Positions 1 through 6,347 are shown, counted from the stretch's first letter. The stretch is 7,537 bases of DNA from Anaerolineae bacterium (GCA_030620125.1 JAUXFI010000099.1:1-7537); one strand, 5' to 3'. Translations and numbers: made by a program. The notes: generated by a model from the sequence alone, not told the origin.

Positions 1-17
1 ACCATCAATACACACAT
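1..17 (-). CDS. Possible start of a further leftward gene (truncated by window edge)
   Basis: An ATG on the minus strand at 17-15 is preceded by GGGAG (complement of 25-29) with a 7-nt spacer, which is a good ribosome binding site. Only five codons (M-C-V-L-M) fall in the window, so the product cannot be named. It would be the next gene after the replication-relaxation-like gene, with a ~120-bp gap holding the palindrome and 8-bp repeats. It could be a chance ATG. Confidence 0.3.
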
Positions 18-50
18 GATATAACTCCCAGACCACCCCCCTCTACTCAC

Positions 51-68
51 CGTTTCACCGGTGAAACG
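51..68. promoter_or_regulatory. 18-bp perfect palindrome (candidate operator)
   Basis: CGTTTCACCGGTGAAACG is identical to its own reverse complement and runs directly into the 8-bp repeat block. It lies upstream of a possible leftward start at position 17 and downstream of the operon's last visible gene. A perfect two-fold site fits a dimeric HTH or RHH repressor. No U tract follows on either strand, so it is not an intrinsic terminator. The binding protein is unknown. Confidence 0.55.
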
Positions 69-92
69 ATGAAACGGTGAAACGGTGAAATG
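61..92. repeat. Four tandem 8-bp repeats (GTGAAACG-type, iteron-like)
   Basis: Consecutive octamers GTGAAACG, ATGAAACG, GTGAAACG and GTGAAATG occupy 61-68, 69-76, 77-84 and 85-92 with an exact 8-bp period. Read on the minus strand the unit is CGTTTCAC, close to the ACGTTCAC units in the leader at 6373-6398. The 8-bp period does not match a helical turn, so several monomers on one DNA face is less likely than overlapping or cooperative binding. Possible roles are an operator array, an iteron-type origin or a partition site. Confidence 0.65.
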
Positions 93-139
93 GCCACATC
101 TCGTGGATTTGGACCTCGAAAAACCATCTACTCACCGAT

Positions 140-1459
140 TCACCGGTCGCCCAGCGAAGCAATCGACGTCCAACCCCACAGTCCGCCCTCCATTGCCTCC
201 AGGCTGATCAATTTGATCTCCCCGGCTGGCAAATCGTCGATAGCCTGATCAAGGATTTCCACCTGCTGATTGAGCTTTTCCTCGCTGAACAGGATCAACG
301 CCAGCCGCCCCGTCAAGCCCAACATCTTGGCCCATTTCTTCGCCGTGTGTCGCGGCGACACCTCGCGTTGCACCTCCACCGGCCACGTCTGACCATCCAT
401 CTCGACCGTCAAATCAGGCTCCACACGCCGACCCCAGCGCTGTCCTTCCTCCGCCAGGATTGGGTCTGGCGCATCGTTCACCTGGTAACCCCGCGCTTGC
501 AGGTGATCTCGCGCTTCCAGGATGCCCACCGCATGCACCACCGAGTTGTGTTTTTTGGCCATCGGCGCGATCTCTGACGGCATCGCATCTTCCCTGAACT
601 CTTGCCGACACCACGCCCGTCCCTTCTCCGTCAACGTCACCAGCCGACGCTGTCCACCCGGTACCGGCGACCACCCCTCCTTGTGCCCGTTCCAATAGTA
701 ATCCGACACCAGTTCCTTCTTGGTCAAATCGCACAACACATTCCGCACACTGTTCTCGTTCTGCGTCATTCCTGCTTCTATCACCCGTTGCTGTATCCGC
801 CACGAACGCGCCAATCCCTCTTGAGCCATCAGTCGCAAGACCACTTGCTGGATCCGCGACCGGACCTGGATGATCTGCTCTGGCAGTGTCACCGACGCCG
901 GTCCGCTCGGCTGCCACGCCATCTGCTGCACGCGTTTCATCCGCCCCTCGTAATCGGCCTCAATCCGGTCAATCTCGCCCAAGTACTCGATGAGTTTTCT
1001 CCCTTGCTCCTCCATTCGCTCCTCAGCGTATTCAAGTCTGGGCACATACTCGACCAATTCCCCCAATCCCCACTCGATCACCTGAACCAGAATTGCGTGC
1101 GTATCCACAAAATGCTTGGAACTTTGCATCTCGTCGAGTGTTCTCATCCACCCGTAGAGTTGGTCTTCCAACTCTCTGTTCAGCATTGAGTGTTCTCTGT
1201 ACGTCTGCTTCACGCGACGAATTATGGGAGTCACCCTGGCAATTTCCTGCGATATAGAGTAGGTAAATGGAAACTGCTCATAAAAGTCAGCCGGCTCACA
1301 TAGTTTTCTCTTACGTACTATATCTTCCGCCTCGAGCCGTGCAGCAACCTTCTCATTCTCGATACGTTTCCGATCCTCTTCGCACTCGGGACAGTATGCG
1401 GGAAACCACACACCATCGTGATCAAATCGTCTGTTACATCCTGCGCAATTTGCTTCCAC
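140..1459 (-). CDS. Replication-relaxation-like protein with N-terminal zinc ribbon
   Basis: About 439 residues. Residues 5-26 carry CxxC...CxxC (CAGC and CPEC), a zinc-ribbon signature. A charged, probably helical middle (about 30-190) leads to a winged-helix region (about 204-284) ending in a 'LTEKGRAW' wing. A C-terminal alpha/beta domain shows EPDL (347-350) and VEVQ (361-364), spaced like the core of PD-(D/E)xK folds but with Gln in the Lys position. Winged helix followed by such a core resembles the Replic_Relax family of plasmids and ICEs; this is recognised by pattern, not by a search. The GTG start at 1459 is chosen because GGGAGG sits 8 nt upstream. An in-frame ATG at 1483 and a TTG at 1537 are possible but have poor ribosome sites and fall in or beyond the 25-bp tandem repeat. 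Last visible gene of the operon, 87 bp after the FtsK-like gene. A role in replication or DNA processing of the element is inferred. Confidence 0.7.
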   Translation of the reverse strand: MEANCAGCNRRFDHDGVWFPAYCPECEEDRKRIENEKVAARLEAEDIVRKRKLCEPADFYEQFPFTYSISQEIARVTPIIRRVKQTYREHSMLNRELEDQLYGWMRTLDEMQSSKHFVDTHAILVQVIEWGLGELVEYVPRLEYAEERMEEQGRKLIEYLGEIDRIEADYEGRMKRVQQMAWQPSGPASVTLPEQIIQVRSRIQQVVLRLMAQEGLARSWRIQQRVIEAGMTQNENSVRNVLCDLTKKELVSDYYWNGHKEGWSPVPGGQRRLVTLTEKGRAWCRQEFREDAMPSEIAPMAKKHNSVVHAVGILEARDHLQARGYQVNDAPDPILAEEGQRWGRRVEPDLTVEMDGQTWPVEVQREVSPRHTAKKWAKMLGLTGRLALILFSEEKLNQQVEILDQAIDDLPAGEIKLISLEAMEGGLWGWTSIASLGDR

Positions 1460-1476
1460 TGCCTTTTCCTCCCATT

Positions 1477-1530
1477 CCACCATATCTCCAATCCACCAAA
1501 TCCACCATATCTCCAATCCACCAAATCCAC
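1477..1530. repeat. Exact 25-bp tandem duplication before the zinc-ribbon gene
   Basis: Positions 1477-1501 and 1502-1526 are identical 25-bp units, followed by four bases of a third copy. On the minus strand each unit contains GGAGATATGG, so each supplies an ATG. Because 25 is not a multiple of 3, the two ATGs are in different frames, and only the one nearer the gene (1483) is in frame with the zinc-ribbon protein. The repeat occupies most of the gap between the FtsK-like stop and the chosen GTG. Confidence 0.9.
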
Positions 1531-1546
1531 GCCTCAACCCTCAGTT

Positions 1547-2890
1547 TCACACTTGCGCCAGGTCTCGGAGCCGTTGCGTCACTCGCCGAGGTGTGCGCCG
1601 CCCGGCAGCGTCAGCACCGGCTGGCTCCAACAGTCCTTGCGTCCCCCACCGGGGAGCCAACTGCTCCACCCACTTGCGGCTGATGCCGGTGGCCTCTGCC
1701 AGTTTTCTGATGTTGAACGCGCCCTCAGATCCCTCCACCGCCGCCCGCACCAGCCGCACTTGCCAGGGTTCCAGCGCCAGGGGCGGATCGCCGACCGGTT
1801 CACCCGCCGCCAACCGATCGAGGGTTTCGTTCAACATTGCCGTGGGCACGTCATAAGCCTGGGCCTCGATCATCTGCCCCGCCCACTCCAGGATGATGCG
1901 CCCCTTCCGCTTGGCGATCTTTTCCGCACCCGTCCGGCCCAGGATCACCCTCGAGTCCTGGGACGCAGGCACTGGCAGGGAGATGCGTGTCGCCATATTG
2001 CACTTGAGGAATCCGGTCACCACCGAACTATCGGGGCGCTGCGTTGCCAGCACAGGCAACACACCATAAGCCCCACCCAGCGAGACCAGGTCACGCAGCG
2101 CTTCTTCGACACCATCGGCGGCCAGAGCCTCGGCCAACTCGTCCACGATCAACACCAGGAACGGCGGGCGATCCTTTGCTCCCAGTTCTTTGACGTTGCG
2201 CGCACCGTGCTTCCGCAAGAGTGCGCTGCGAGCGACCAGCTCCTCGCGCAGGTAGCCAATGATCGGCCCAAGCTCGACGCCTCGTCCCGCGATGTCGTGG
2301 ACGTGCGGGATACCGGCGTAGCGCCCAAACTCGGCCTTGTTCTTCCCATCGCAGAGCAAAAGACGCAGATTCTCCGGAGTCTCGGCGGTGATCAGCGAGA
2401 GAATCCAGGCGTGGAGCAACGTCGTCTTGCCCATCTGCCGCGTGCCGCCGATCAACACACTGTCGGCATCGAGGAGCGATATCCACTTGTCTCCACGCCG
2501 GGTCACGCCCAGCGGCGCCATCAGATCGCCGGAAGGCACGTTGGACAGGTCAAGGTTGACGTGGGTGGGCAGGGCTCCCGCATCGAGGGGTTCGGGTATA
2601 TATCCCACCTGGAAGAAAATGCCGCGCGAGTTAGTGACGACGATACGATGGCCGTGCATCACGGTGCGGAGACTGTGCTGGAACCTGGAGCCGAGGACCT
2701 TGTTCTGATCGACCACATAGGGGTTGATGAGGAGCACCACCCGTTTCTCGCGCGGCCAGGCCACACAAAGCAGTTGCCCGTCAGCAGCCTGACGCAGCAC
2801 GTTTTCGTTTCGCATCAGGGTCAGCGCGCGGCACGCAAAGTGCGCGGCCCACGATGCCTTTTGCGCTTCGGTCAAGATCACTTCACTCAT
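1547..2890 (-). CDS. FtsK/SpoIIIE-like DNA translocase
   Basis: A 447-residue ATPase of the FtsK/HerA class that would pump double-stranded DNA, by homology. Walker A is GTRQMGKT (149-156) and Walker B is FLVLIVDE (244-251). The FtsK-typical block starting LATQRPDSSVVTGFLKCN (281-298), with R-I-S-L-P-V, Q-D-S-R and GAE (to 323), follows. The C-terminal ~60 residues (386-425) look like a winged helix, perhaps analogous to FtsK-gamma but unproven. It has no transmembrane segment, unlike cellular FtsK, so membrane anchoring may come from the two membrane proteins encoded just upstream. The ATG at 2890 is chosen over an in-frame ATG at 2944 because GGGAGG lies 6 nt upstream; it overlaps the preceding gene by 8 bp (ATGAGTGA), indicating translational coupling. 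Likely role: DNA transfer or segregation ATPase, comparable with TraB/TcpA-type pumps. Substrate and direction are unknown. Confidence 0.88.
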   Translation of the reverse strand: MSEVILTEAQKASWAAHFACRALTLMRNENVLRQAADGQLLCVAWPREKRVVLLINPYVVDQNKVLGSRFQHSLRTVMHGHRIVVTNSRGIFFQVGYIPEPLDAGALPTHVNLDLSNVPSGDLMAPLGVTRRGDKWISLLDADSVLIGGTRQMGKTTLLHAWILSLITAETPENLRLLLCDGKNKAEFGRYAGIPHVHDIAGRGVELGPIIGYLREELVARSALLRKHGARNVKELGAKDRPPFLVLIVDELAEALAADGVEEALRDLVSLGGAYGVLPVLATQRPDSSVVTGFLKCNMATRISLPVPASQDSRVILGRTGAEKIAKRKGRIILEWAGQMIEAQAYDVPTAMLNETLDRLAAGEPVGDPPLALEPWQVRLVRAAVEGSEGAFNIRKLAEATGISRKWVEQLAPRWGTQGLLEPAGADAAGRRTPRRVTQRLRDLAQV

Positions 2891-3968
2891 CTCGTTCCTC
2901 CCAATCTCGATCCAGGGATGCCACGACGGTGTGGTCCAGCACACGTTGTACTTGCGGGGGAAGCGTTGTCCCAGGTCGCAGTACTCGGTAGGGACGCATC
3001 GGACCGGCGACCGGCGCGTGTCTCCATCGTGGCGCTGGGAGCATCGGCCGCTTCAGCCTTGCTCCGCCGCCCCTGACAGCCGCCTGCACTGGCCGGGTCA
3101 GGGCGTCCACGAACTGGTCCCGCTCGGTGACTCGAGGGTCGGAGCCGGGGAGCAGATCGGCGTCCCTATCCGGGTCGATGGTCTGGCCGGGACCGCGGTC
3201 GCGGTCGCTGTTGTACGACGTGGCCTTGAACTTGCCGAGCCAGGCTTCCATCAGACCCTTGGTACCTACGATCATCCACTGGGGACCGTCTACTTCGTCG
3301 TTGATCCGCAGAAACCGCATCTGAACGGCGATCCAGGCCCGGGGGAAAATCCAGACACAGGCCAGGATGAAAAACAATGCCAGGGCCGACCAGAATACCA
3401 CCTTCCCCACGGTCGTCCAGGGAACCGTTCGCGCTTCCCACGTCTTTTCGGTCACGTAAGCGCTCGTGTCGGCCGCTATCGCCGTGGTCGTCGGAGCCAC
3501 ATAGTCCGCCGTCGCGGTTGCAGCCACCGCCGTGCTCGTCGCGTTCGCCTTGGCGGTGGTGGTCGCCTGGTCGCGTTGGGCCTCGGCGGTCGCGGTGGAC
3601 TGGGCCTGTCCCGCTTCGATGGTCGCTTCCACCACCATTTTCTCTATCGCCACGCTGGTCAGGGCGATCTCGGCCCGTTTCGTCGCCTCCGCCGCAGCTT
3701 CCGCGCTGGCGGTTGCGGCGGCCTGAGCCTGGCGAGTTGCCTCTATCGCAGCAATGGCGGTGGCGGTGGCGTTATCCCTGGCTTGCTGCGCTTCCGCCGT
3801 CGCTCTGGCCTCTGCTTGCAGCCGGACGGGGTCCCCACCGACGTTCGTACCGCCACTTTTATCTGGAGCAACGAATGGTGTCTGGTTGCCAGTGTCGTGC
3901 ACCGCCAGAAGGACGAGACCGATGATGACGAGTGGTACCACCAGGAAGATTACGACAGCACGTCCCAT
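2883..3968 (-). CDS. Two-TM membrane protein with long Ala/Thr-rich coiled-coil region
   Basis: 361 residues, family not recognised. A hydrophobic segment at residues 4-23 (signal anchor) is followed by a ~110-residue stretch (48-155) almost entirely Ala, Thr, Glu, Gln and Arg, with recurring ATA/TAxA units and no proline, predicted to form a long helix or coiled coil. A second TM segment spans about 188-208. The C-terminal ~150 residues are soluble and rich in Arg, Asp and Pro. With both termini on the same side, the coil would project outside the membrane and the tail would lie in the cytoplasm near the FtsK-like ATPase encoded next. GGAGG precedes the ATG by about 4 nt. The gene overlaps its upstream neighbour by 19 bp and its downstream one by 8 bp. 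Ala/Thr-rich coils between TM segments are frequent in Chloroflexota proteins of unknown role. A structural part of a translocation channel is an inference from position. Confidence 0.8.
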   Translation of the reverse strand: MGRAVVIFLVVPLVIIGLVLLAVHDTGNQTPFVAPDKSGGTNVGGDPVRLQAEARATAEAQQARDNATATAIAAIEATRQAQAAATASAEAAAEATKRAEIALTSVAIEKMVVEATIEAGQAQSTATAEAQRDQATTTAKANATSTAVAATATADYVAPTTTAIAADTSAYVTEKTWEARTVPWTTVGKVVFWSALALFFILACVWIFPRAWIAVQMRFLRINDEVDGPQWMIVGTKGLMEAWLGKFKATSYNSDRDRGPGQTIDPDRDADLLPGSDPRVTERDQFVDALTRPVQAAVRGGGARLKRPMLPAPRWRHAPVAGPMRPYRVLRPGTTLPPQVQRVLDHTVVASLDRDWEERDE

Positions 3969-4639
3969 AGATCCTCCTCATTCCGCGTCTCCACCAAGTC
4001 CCAAGGGGCATCGTCGTCCCATTCCTCCCATCCACCGGCGGCGGAGGGAAAGAGCAGGGGATCGTGGCTCGAGGCCTGGCGCACGCCCCAGGCCGTTCGA
4101 GGTCGTCGCTGGTGTCTAATTCCATCACCAGCATACAAGTTGGTGAGCATCTGCTGCAAGGCCATATACTGGCCCATCATCAAGCCAGCCCACATCTCGA
4201 CCCCGGTCGTTACGGGCATCGAGGGAGCACCACCCGTCCGCGCCCACAGCGCGTTGGGACCGGATGTCCACTTTCCCTTCGACACGCTCAGGGCAGGCTC
4301 CTGCTTGGCAACTCTGAATCTCCAGGCCTGCCAGAGATTGAGGCCGACGGTGGACAGAAGCAGTACCAGCATCACGCCCAGGGCCAGGGTCAAGCCGAGG
4401 TTAGATGCTGTCTGGCCCACGGCGGAAACAGTCTGGCCCATGGCAGCGACCTCGACGGCCTCGACAGCCTGGCGGGTAGCCGCGCTCTGCTGGACCATCG
4501 CCAGGCCAAAGATGCCAGCGACGATGATGCCCAGCACGACGAGACCAAACCGGCCCAGCTTGCCGACCAGGTAGGCCAGCCCGAGCAAGCCGATCACAGC
4601 GACTATTGCATAGACGATGTACGTTGGTTGAATATCCAT
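3950..4639 (-). CDS. Three-TM membrane protein with acidic C-terminal tail
   Basis: 229 residues, no family recognised. Hydrophobic segments at about 7-27, 31-50 and 81-103 put most of the remaining ~125 residues on one side of the membrane. The tail ends in an acidic, Trp-rich stretch (WEEWDDDAPW at 204-213 and EEDLWDVLS at the end) that could bind a partner. Residues 114-122 read EPALSVSKG, the translation of a dispersed repeat, so this segment probably entered by repeat insertion. GTG (4642) and ATG (4639) are adjacent; ATG is preferred because AGGAGG lies 5 nt upstream of it but only 2 nt from GTG. It starts 10 bp after the RHH gene and overlaps the next gene by 19 bp. A membrane component of the same complex as the FtsK-like protein is inferred from context only. 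Confidence 0.8.
   Translation of the reverse strand: MDIQPTYIVYAIVAVIGLLGLAYLVGKLGRFGLVVLGIIVAGIFGLAMVQQSAATRQAVEAVEVAAMGQTVSAVGQTASNLGLTLALGVMLVLLLSTVGLNLWQAWRFRVAKQEPALSVSKGKWTSGPNALWARTGGAPSMPVTTGVEMWAGLMMGQYMALQQMLTNLYAGDGIRHQRRPRTAWGVRQASSHDPLLFPSAAGGWEEWDDDAPWDLVETRNEEDLWDVLS
4275..4300 (-). repeat. Dispersed 'PALSxSKG' repeat inserted in frame in a membrane protein gene
   Basis: The plus-strand text CCCTTCGACACGCTCAGGGC continuing through AGGCTC matches a short imperfectly palindromic repeat that I recall as scattered in many copies through Chloroflexota and other genomes, translating as (E)PALSLSKG or variants. Here it encodes residues 114-122 of the three-TM protein, just after its third TM segment. 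Only one copy is in the window, so repetitiveness rests on recollection rather than on this sequence. Confidence 0.6.
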
Positions 4640-4649
4640 CACTCCCTCC

Positions 4650-4970
4650 TCACTCCCCGAATAGGTCGTCCAACTGTGCGTCGAGCCGGGCTGCCAACTC
4701 TGGGTCCTCTACCCCTGGCTCCCGTTCTTGGGCTGGGGCCAACTGGTAACCGACCAGCGCATCTCGCACGGCAACCGCTACTACGTCGGGCAGCCGGGCC
4801 AACTCACAGGCTACCACTCGCCTCACCATCGCCTCCAGGGTATCGCCGTGCTGCAATTGCATATGAGCACGGATCGCCTGCCTGACAGCACCGCTCTTTT
4901 CCACTTGTGTCTCGTACCAGGCTGCTATGTCGTCGTCTACCCCTTCCCTCACTCTGACGTGTATGATCAT
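4650..4970 (-). CDS. Ribbon-helix-helix DNA-binding protein, candidate ParR partner of the actin-like ATPase
   Basis: 106 residues. The N-terminus (MIIHVRVREGVDDDIAAWYE then KSGAVRQAIRAHM, residues 1-37) has the strand-helix-helix pattern of MetJ/Arc RHH proteins: an alternating beta strand, an amphipathic helix, and a second helix starting at the Ser-Gly. The rest (38-106) is helical and acidic toward the end, where an actin-binding tail would sit in ParR proteins. ATG at 4970 is chosen because GAGGAG lies 9 nt upstream; an in-frame ATG at 5024 would run through the direct repeats at 4988-5036 and lacks a ribosome site. Immediately downstream of a ParM-like gene with repeats in the gap is the known layout of type II partition adaptors and of autoregulated RHH genes. 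Function as ParR is inferred; a plain transcriptional repressor is the alternative. Confidence 0.75.
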   Translation of the reverse strand: MIIHVRVREGVDDDIAAWYETQVEKSGAVRQAIRAHMQLQHGDTLEAMVRRVVACELARLPDVVAVAVRDALVGYQLAPAQEREPGVEDPELAARLDAQLDDLFGE

Positions 4971-4987
4971 AGTGGAGCGCTCCTCAC

Positions 4988-5036
4988 GTGTCACAAATGC
5001 AACACAAACCCCTTTTTGTGTCACATACGCAACACA
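4988..5036. repeat. Two 19-bp direct repeats between actin-like and RHH genes (candidate parC/operator)
   Basis: GTGTCACAAATGCAACACA (4988-5006) and GTGTCACATACGCAACACA (5018-5036) match at 17 of 19 bases and are exactly 30 bp apart, close to three helical turns, so both face roughly the same side of DNA. Each unit has GTGT near one end and ACAC near the other, giving partial dyad symmetry. The second copy abuts the stop codon of the actin-like gene. Most likely bound by the RHH protein encoded 18 bp further on; an origin or mRNA processing role is also possible. Confidence 0.75.
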
Positions 5037-6035
5037 TTATCCAAAGCGCCGCAGCCCCGCCCGCAGGTAACCCATCACGTTGGCAAACTGGGGATCGCCG
5101 CCCACCATCCGTGTGTGAGGATAGACCCGGCGCAGATACGATGCAATCTCTCGACTGCCGCCGCCGGTCAACACGACCGCTTCCAGATCACTTCCATCAC
5201 TCCACAGCGTGCGCGCCTTTGCCAAGACGGTCGCGGCCAGTGAATCTATGTGCGGCTCAACCAGACCGGTGATGTCCACCCGCTCGCCGTACACCTTTAC
5301 GGAACGCGCCCTCACTGCCTGGTCCACCTTGCCCAATTGCTGCCCCCAATCAAGACCGTACTCCCTGTTCAGGTGCTTGGCGATCTTGGTCAGCGGTTCG
5401 CTCATCCCCGACGTGATGCTGTCACTTCCTGTCTCGACGTAGCGCAGTCGGTCGGCCAGGACAAAGTTGGTGGTCAACATCCCTATGTCGACGATACCCA
5501 CGCGCCCTCCGGCCAGGTCGCCATCCGCTAACCGCCCCCGCCGGTCGAGTACCAGGGCAAACAGCGCTCCCACTCCCTGTGGAATGGTGTACACGTTCGT
5601 CACTTGAAAACAGCGCTCCCGCTTGCCCTGCCGGAGTACCTGGTGGTCACCCTCGAACATTTTCCGCAGCGATTTCTTGTTTCGCTCGTCAAAGTTGCCC
5701 ACGGGCAGTCCACTGACCACGACAACCTGTTTGCTGGTCGTTCGCACCAACTCGGACGCTACTGCGTAGAACAGTGCCATCTGCTCCGTGCTCCCCGTCC
5801 GGGTCACATCCAGGGTCTGGCTGGCACTCGCGCTCTGAAGCGCGGCTTGTTCGCCGACGAAGAAGTATCGCCCGTCCACTTTCACGGTGATGCCGTGGCC
5901 GTTGCTCGCTACGACGTCGCTCTCGAAACGGATCTGCTCCGCCGGTCCCACTATCGAGTAGATGATCACCTGCGCCCTGGGCGTCACTGCCTTGGTGAAG
6001 CCGTATCCAATATCAACCGCCAGTATCTCTGTCAT
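5037..6035 (-). CDS. ParM/Alp-type actin-like ATPase
   Basis: 332 residues, the usual length for plasmid actin-like proteins. Phosphate-1 is DIGYGFTK (8-15); VSGLPVG (107-113) and IPQGVGAL (151-158) follow; phosphate-2 is DIGMLTTN (183-190); the adenosine motif is TGGGS (290-294); and the C-terminus has DPQFANVMGY (314-323). These place it among ParM, Alp and archaeal-type actins with the actin-like N- and C-terminal domains. It would polymerise with ATP to push or pull plasmid DNA through a ParR-bound centromere. The last residue of phosphate-2 is Asn where many relatives have Asp. A strong ribosome site (GGAGG, about 8 nt before ATG) sits in the 54-bp gap after the Xis-like gene. The candidate adaptor gene is downstream, with direct repeats between. 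Filament formation is inferred from family; HSP70-type chaperones are excluded by length and motif spacing. Confidence 0.88.
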   Translation of the reverse strand: MTEILAVDIGYGFTKAVTPRAQVIIYSIVGPAEQIRFESDVVASNGHGITVKVDGRYFFVGEQAALQSASASQTLDVTRTGSTEQMALFYAVASELVRTTSKQVVVVSGLPVGNFDERNKKSLRKMFEGDHQVLRQGKRERCFQVTNVYTIPQGVGALFALVLDRRGRLADGDLAGGRVGIVDIGMLTTNFVLADRLRYVETGSDSITSGMSEPLTKIAKHLNREYGLDWGQQLGKVDQAVRARSVKVYGERVDITGLVEPHIDSLAATVLAKARTLWSDGSDLEAVVLTGGGSREIASYLRRVYPHTRMVGGDPQFANVMGYLRAGLRRFG

Positions 6036-6064
6036 TGGTTTGCCTCCTCAAATGATAGTTGTTG

Positions 6065-6084
6065 GGCCTCGGCTGACCGAGGCC
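6065..6084 (-). promoter_or_regulatory. Intercistronic hairpin between Xis-like and actin-like genes
   Basis: GGCCTCGG (6065-6072), a CTGA loop and CCGAGGCC (6077-6084) form a perfect 8-bp GC-rich stem 5 bases past the stop codon of the Xis-like gene. No U tract follows on the minus strand, so it is not a classical terminator. It may stabilise the upstream mRNA end or lower read-through into the actin-like gene. Confidence 0.55.
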
Positions 6085-6089
6085 AATTG

Positions 6090-6347
6090 TTACTCGTCAT
6101 CGTGTTGCCTTCCGCGTCCTTGGGTCGCCAAGTCCTCGCGCCAGGGGTTGTGCTTATCCACACCCAGCGCGTCCATTCGTTCTTTGTATAACAGCAGGCT
6201 CTCCCGGTATATCACCCAATCACGCCCAATCTTGCGGGCCGTAATCCGCCCCTGCGTGGCCAGCCGCCGCAGGTAGGCGACGGAATAGCCAGTGAGGGCC
6301 TCTGCTTCATCAGTGGTCAACCAGCCTGCTGCTAAAGGGTCTACCAT
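6090..6347 (-). CDS. Excisionase/MerR-like HTH protein, first gene of the operon
   Basis: 85 residues. Residues 9-60 (WLTTDEAEALTGYSVAYLRR, then A-T-Q-G-R-I-T-A-R-K-I-G-R-D-W-V-I) are a typical winged HTH of excisionase-like proteins: a short HTH, then a basic hairpin ending in the W-x-I strand. The tail carries KHNPWR (70-75), shared with the second small HTH protein encoded at 6939-6682. Proteins of this class act as recombination directionality factors or as transcription regulators; no integrase is visible here, so autoregulation of this operon is at least as likely. ATG at 6347 has GGAGGAG about 7 nt upstream. Three ACGTTCAC repeats in its leader are possible binding sites. Confidence 0.82.
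   Translation of the reverse strand: MVDPLAAGWLTTDEAEALTGYSVAYLRRLATQGRITARKIGRDWVIYRESLLLYKERMDALGVDKHNPWREDLATQGRGRQHDDE

Larger units (their letters stand above)
43..147. repeat. Pair of 20-bp direct repeats, 85 bp apart
   Basis: CTACTCACCGTTTCACCGGT at 43-62 and CTACTCACCGATTCACCGGT at 128-147 match at 19 of 20 bases. The second copy overlaps the stop codon and last codons of the leftward gene ending at 140; the first forms half of the palindrome at 51-68. The layout suggests that the gene's 3' end was duplicated locally, or that both copies are binding sites for the same protein. Confidence 0.8.

Noticed and set aside
93..139. Possible terminator after the replication-relaxation-like gene (T5 on the minus strand near 123)
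   Set aside because: The nearest stem (ACCG/CGGT) is four base pairs and lies 13 nt from the T run; the operon may continue leftward.
43..147. CRISPR-like repeat-spacer arrangement at the left edge
   Set aside because: Only two long repeats and a block of contiguous octamers; no regular unique spacers and no cas genes in view.
414..917. Second minus-strand frame inside the replication-relaxation-like gene
   Set aside because: It overlaps the larger gene in another frame and has no ribosome site or recognisable domain.
1418..3076. Long plus-strand open frame (552 codons) opposite the FtsK-like gene
   Set aside because: It is antisense to a clear FtsK-family gene with intact motifs; its translation is low-complexity and rich in Arg, His, Gln and Pro, as expected of a shadow frame in GC-rich DNA.
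2931..4574. Long plus-strand open frame (547 codons) opposite the two membrane protein genes
   Set aside because: Gly/Arg/Ser-rich translation, no ribosome site, and fully antisense to two overlapping genes with good ribosome sites and TM segments.
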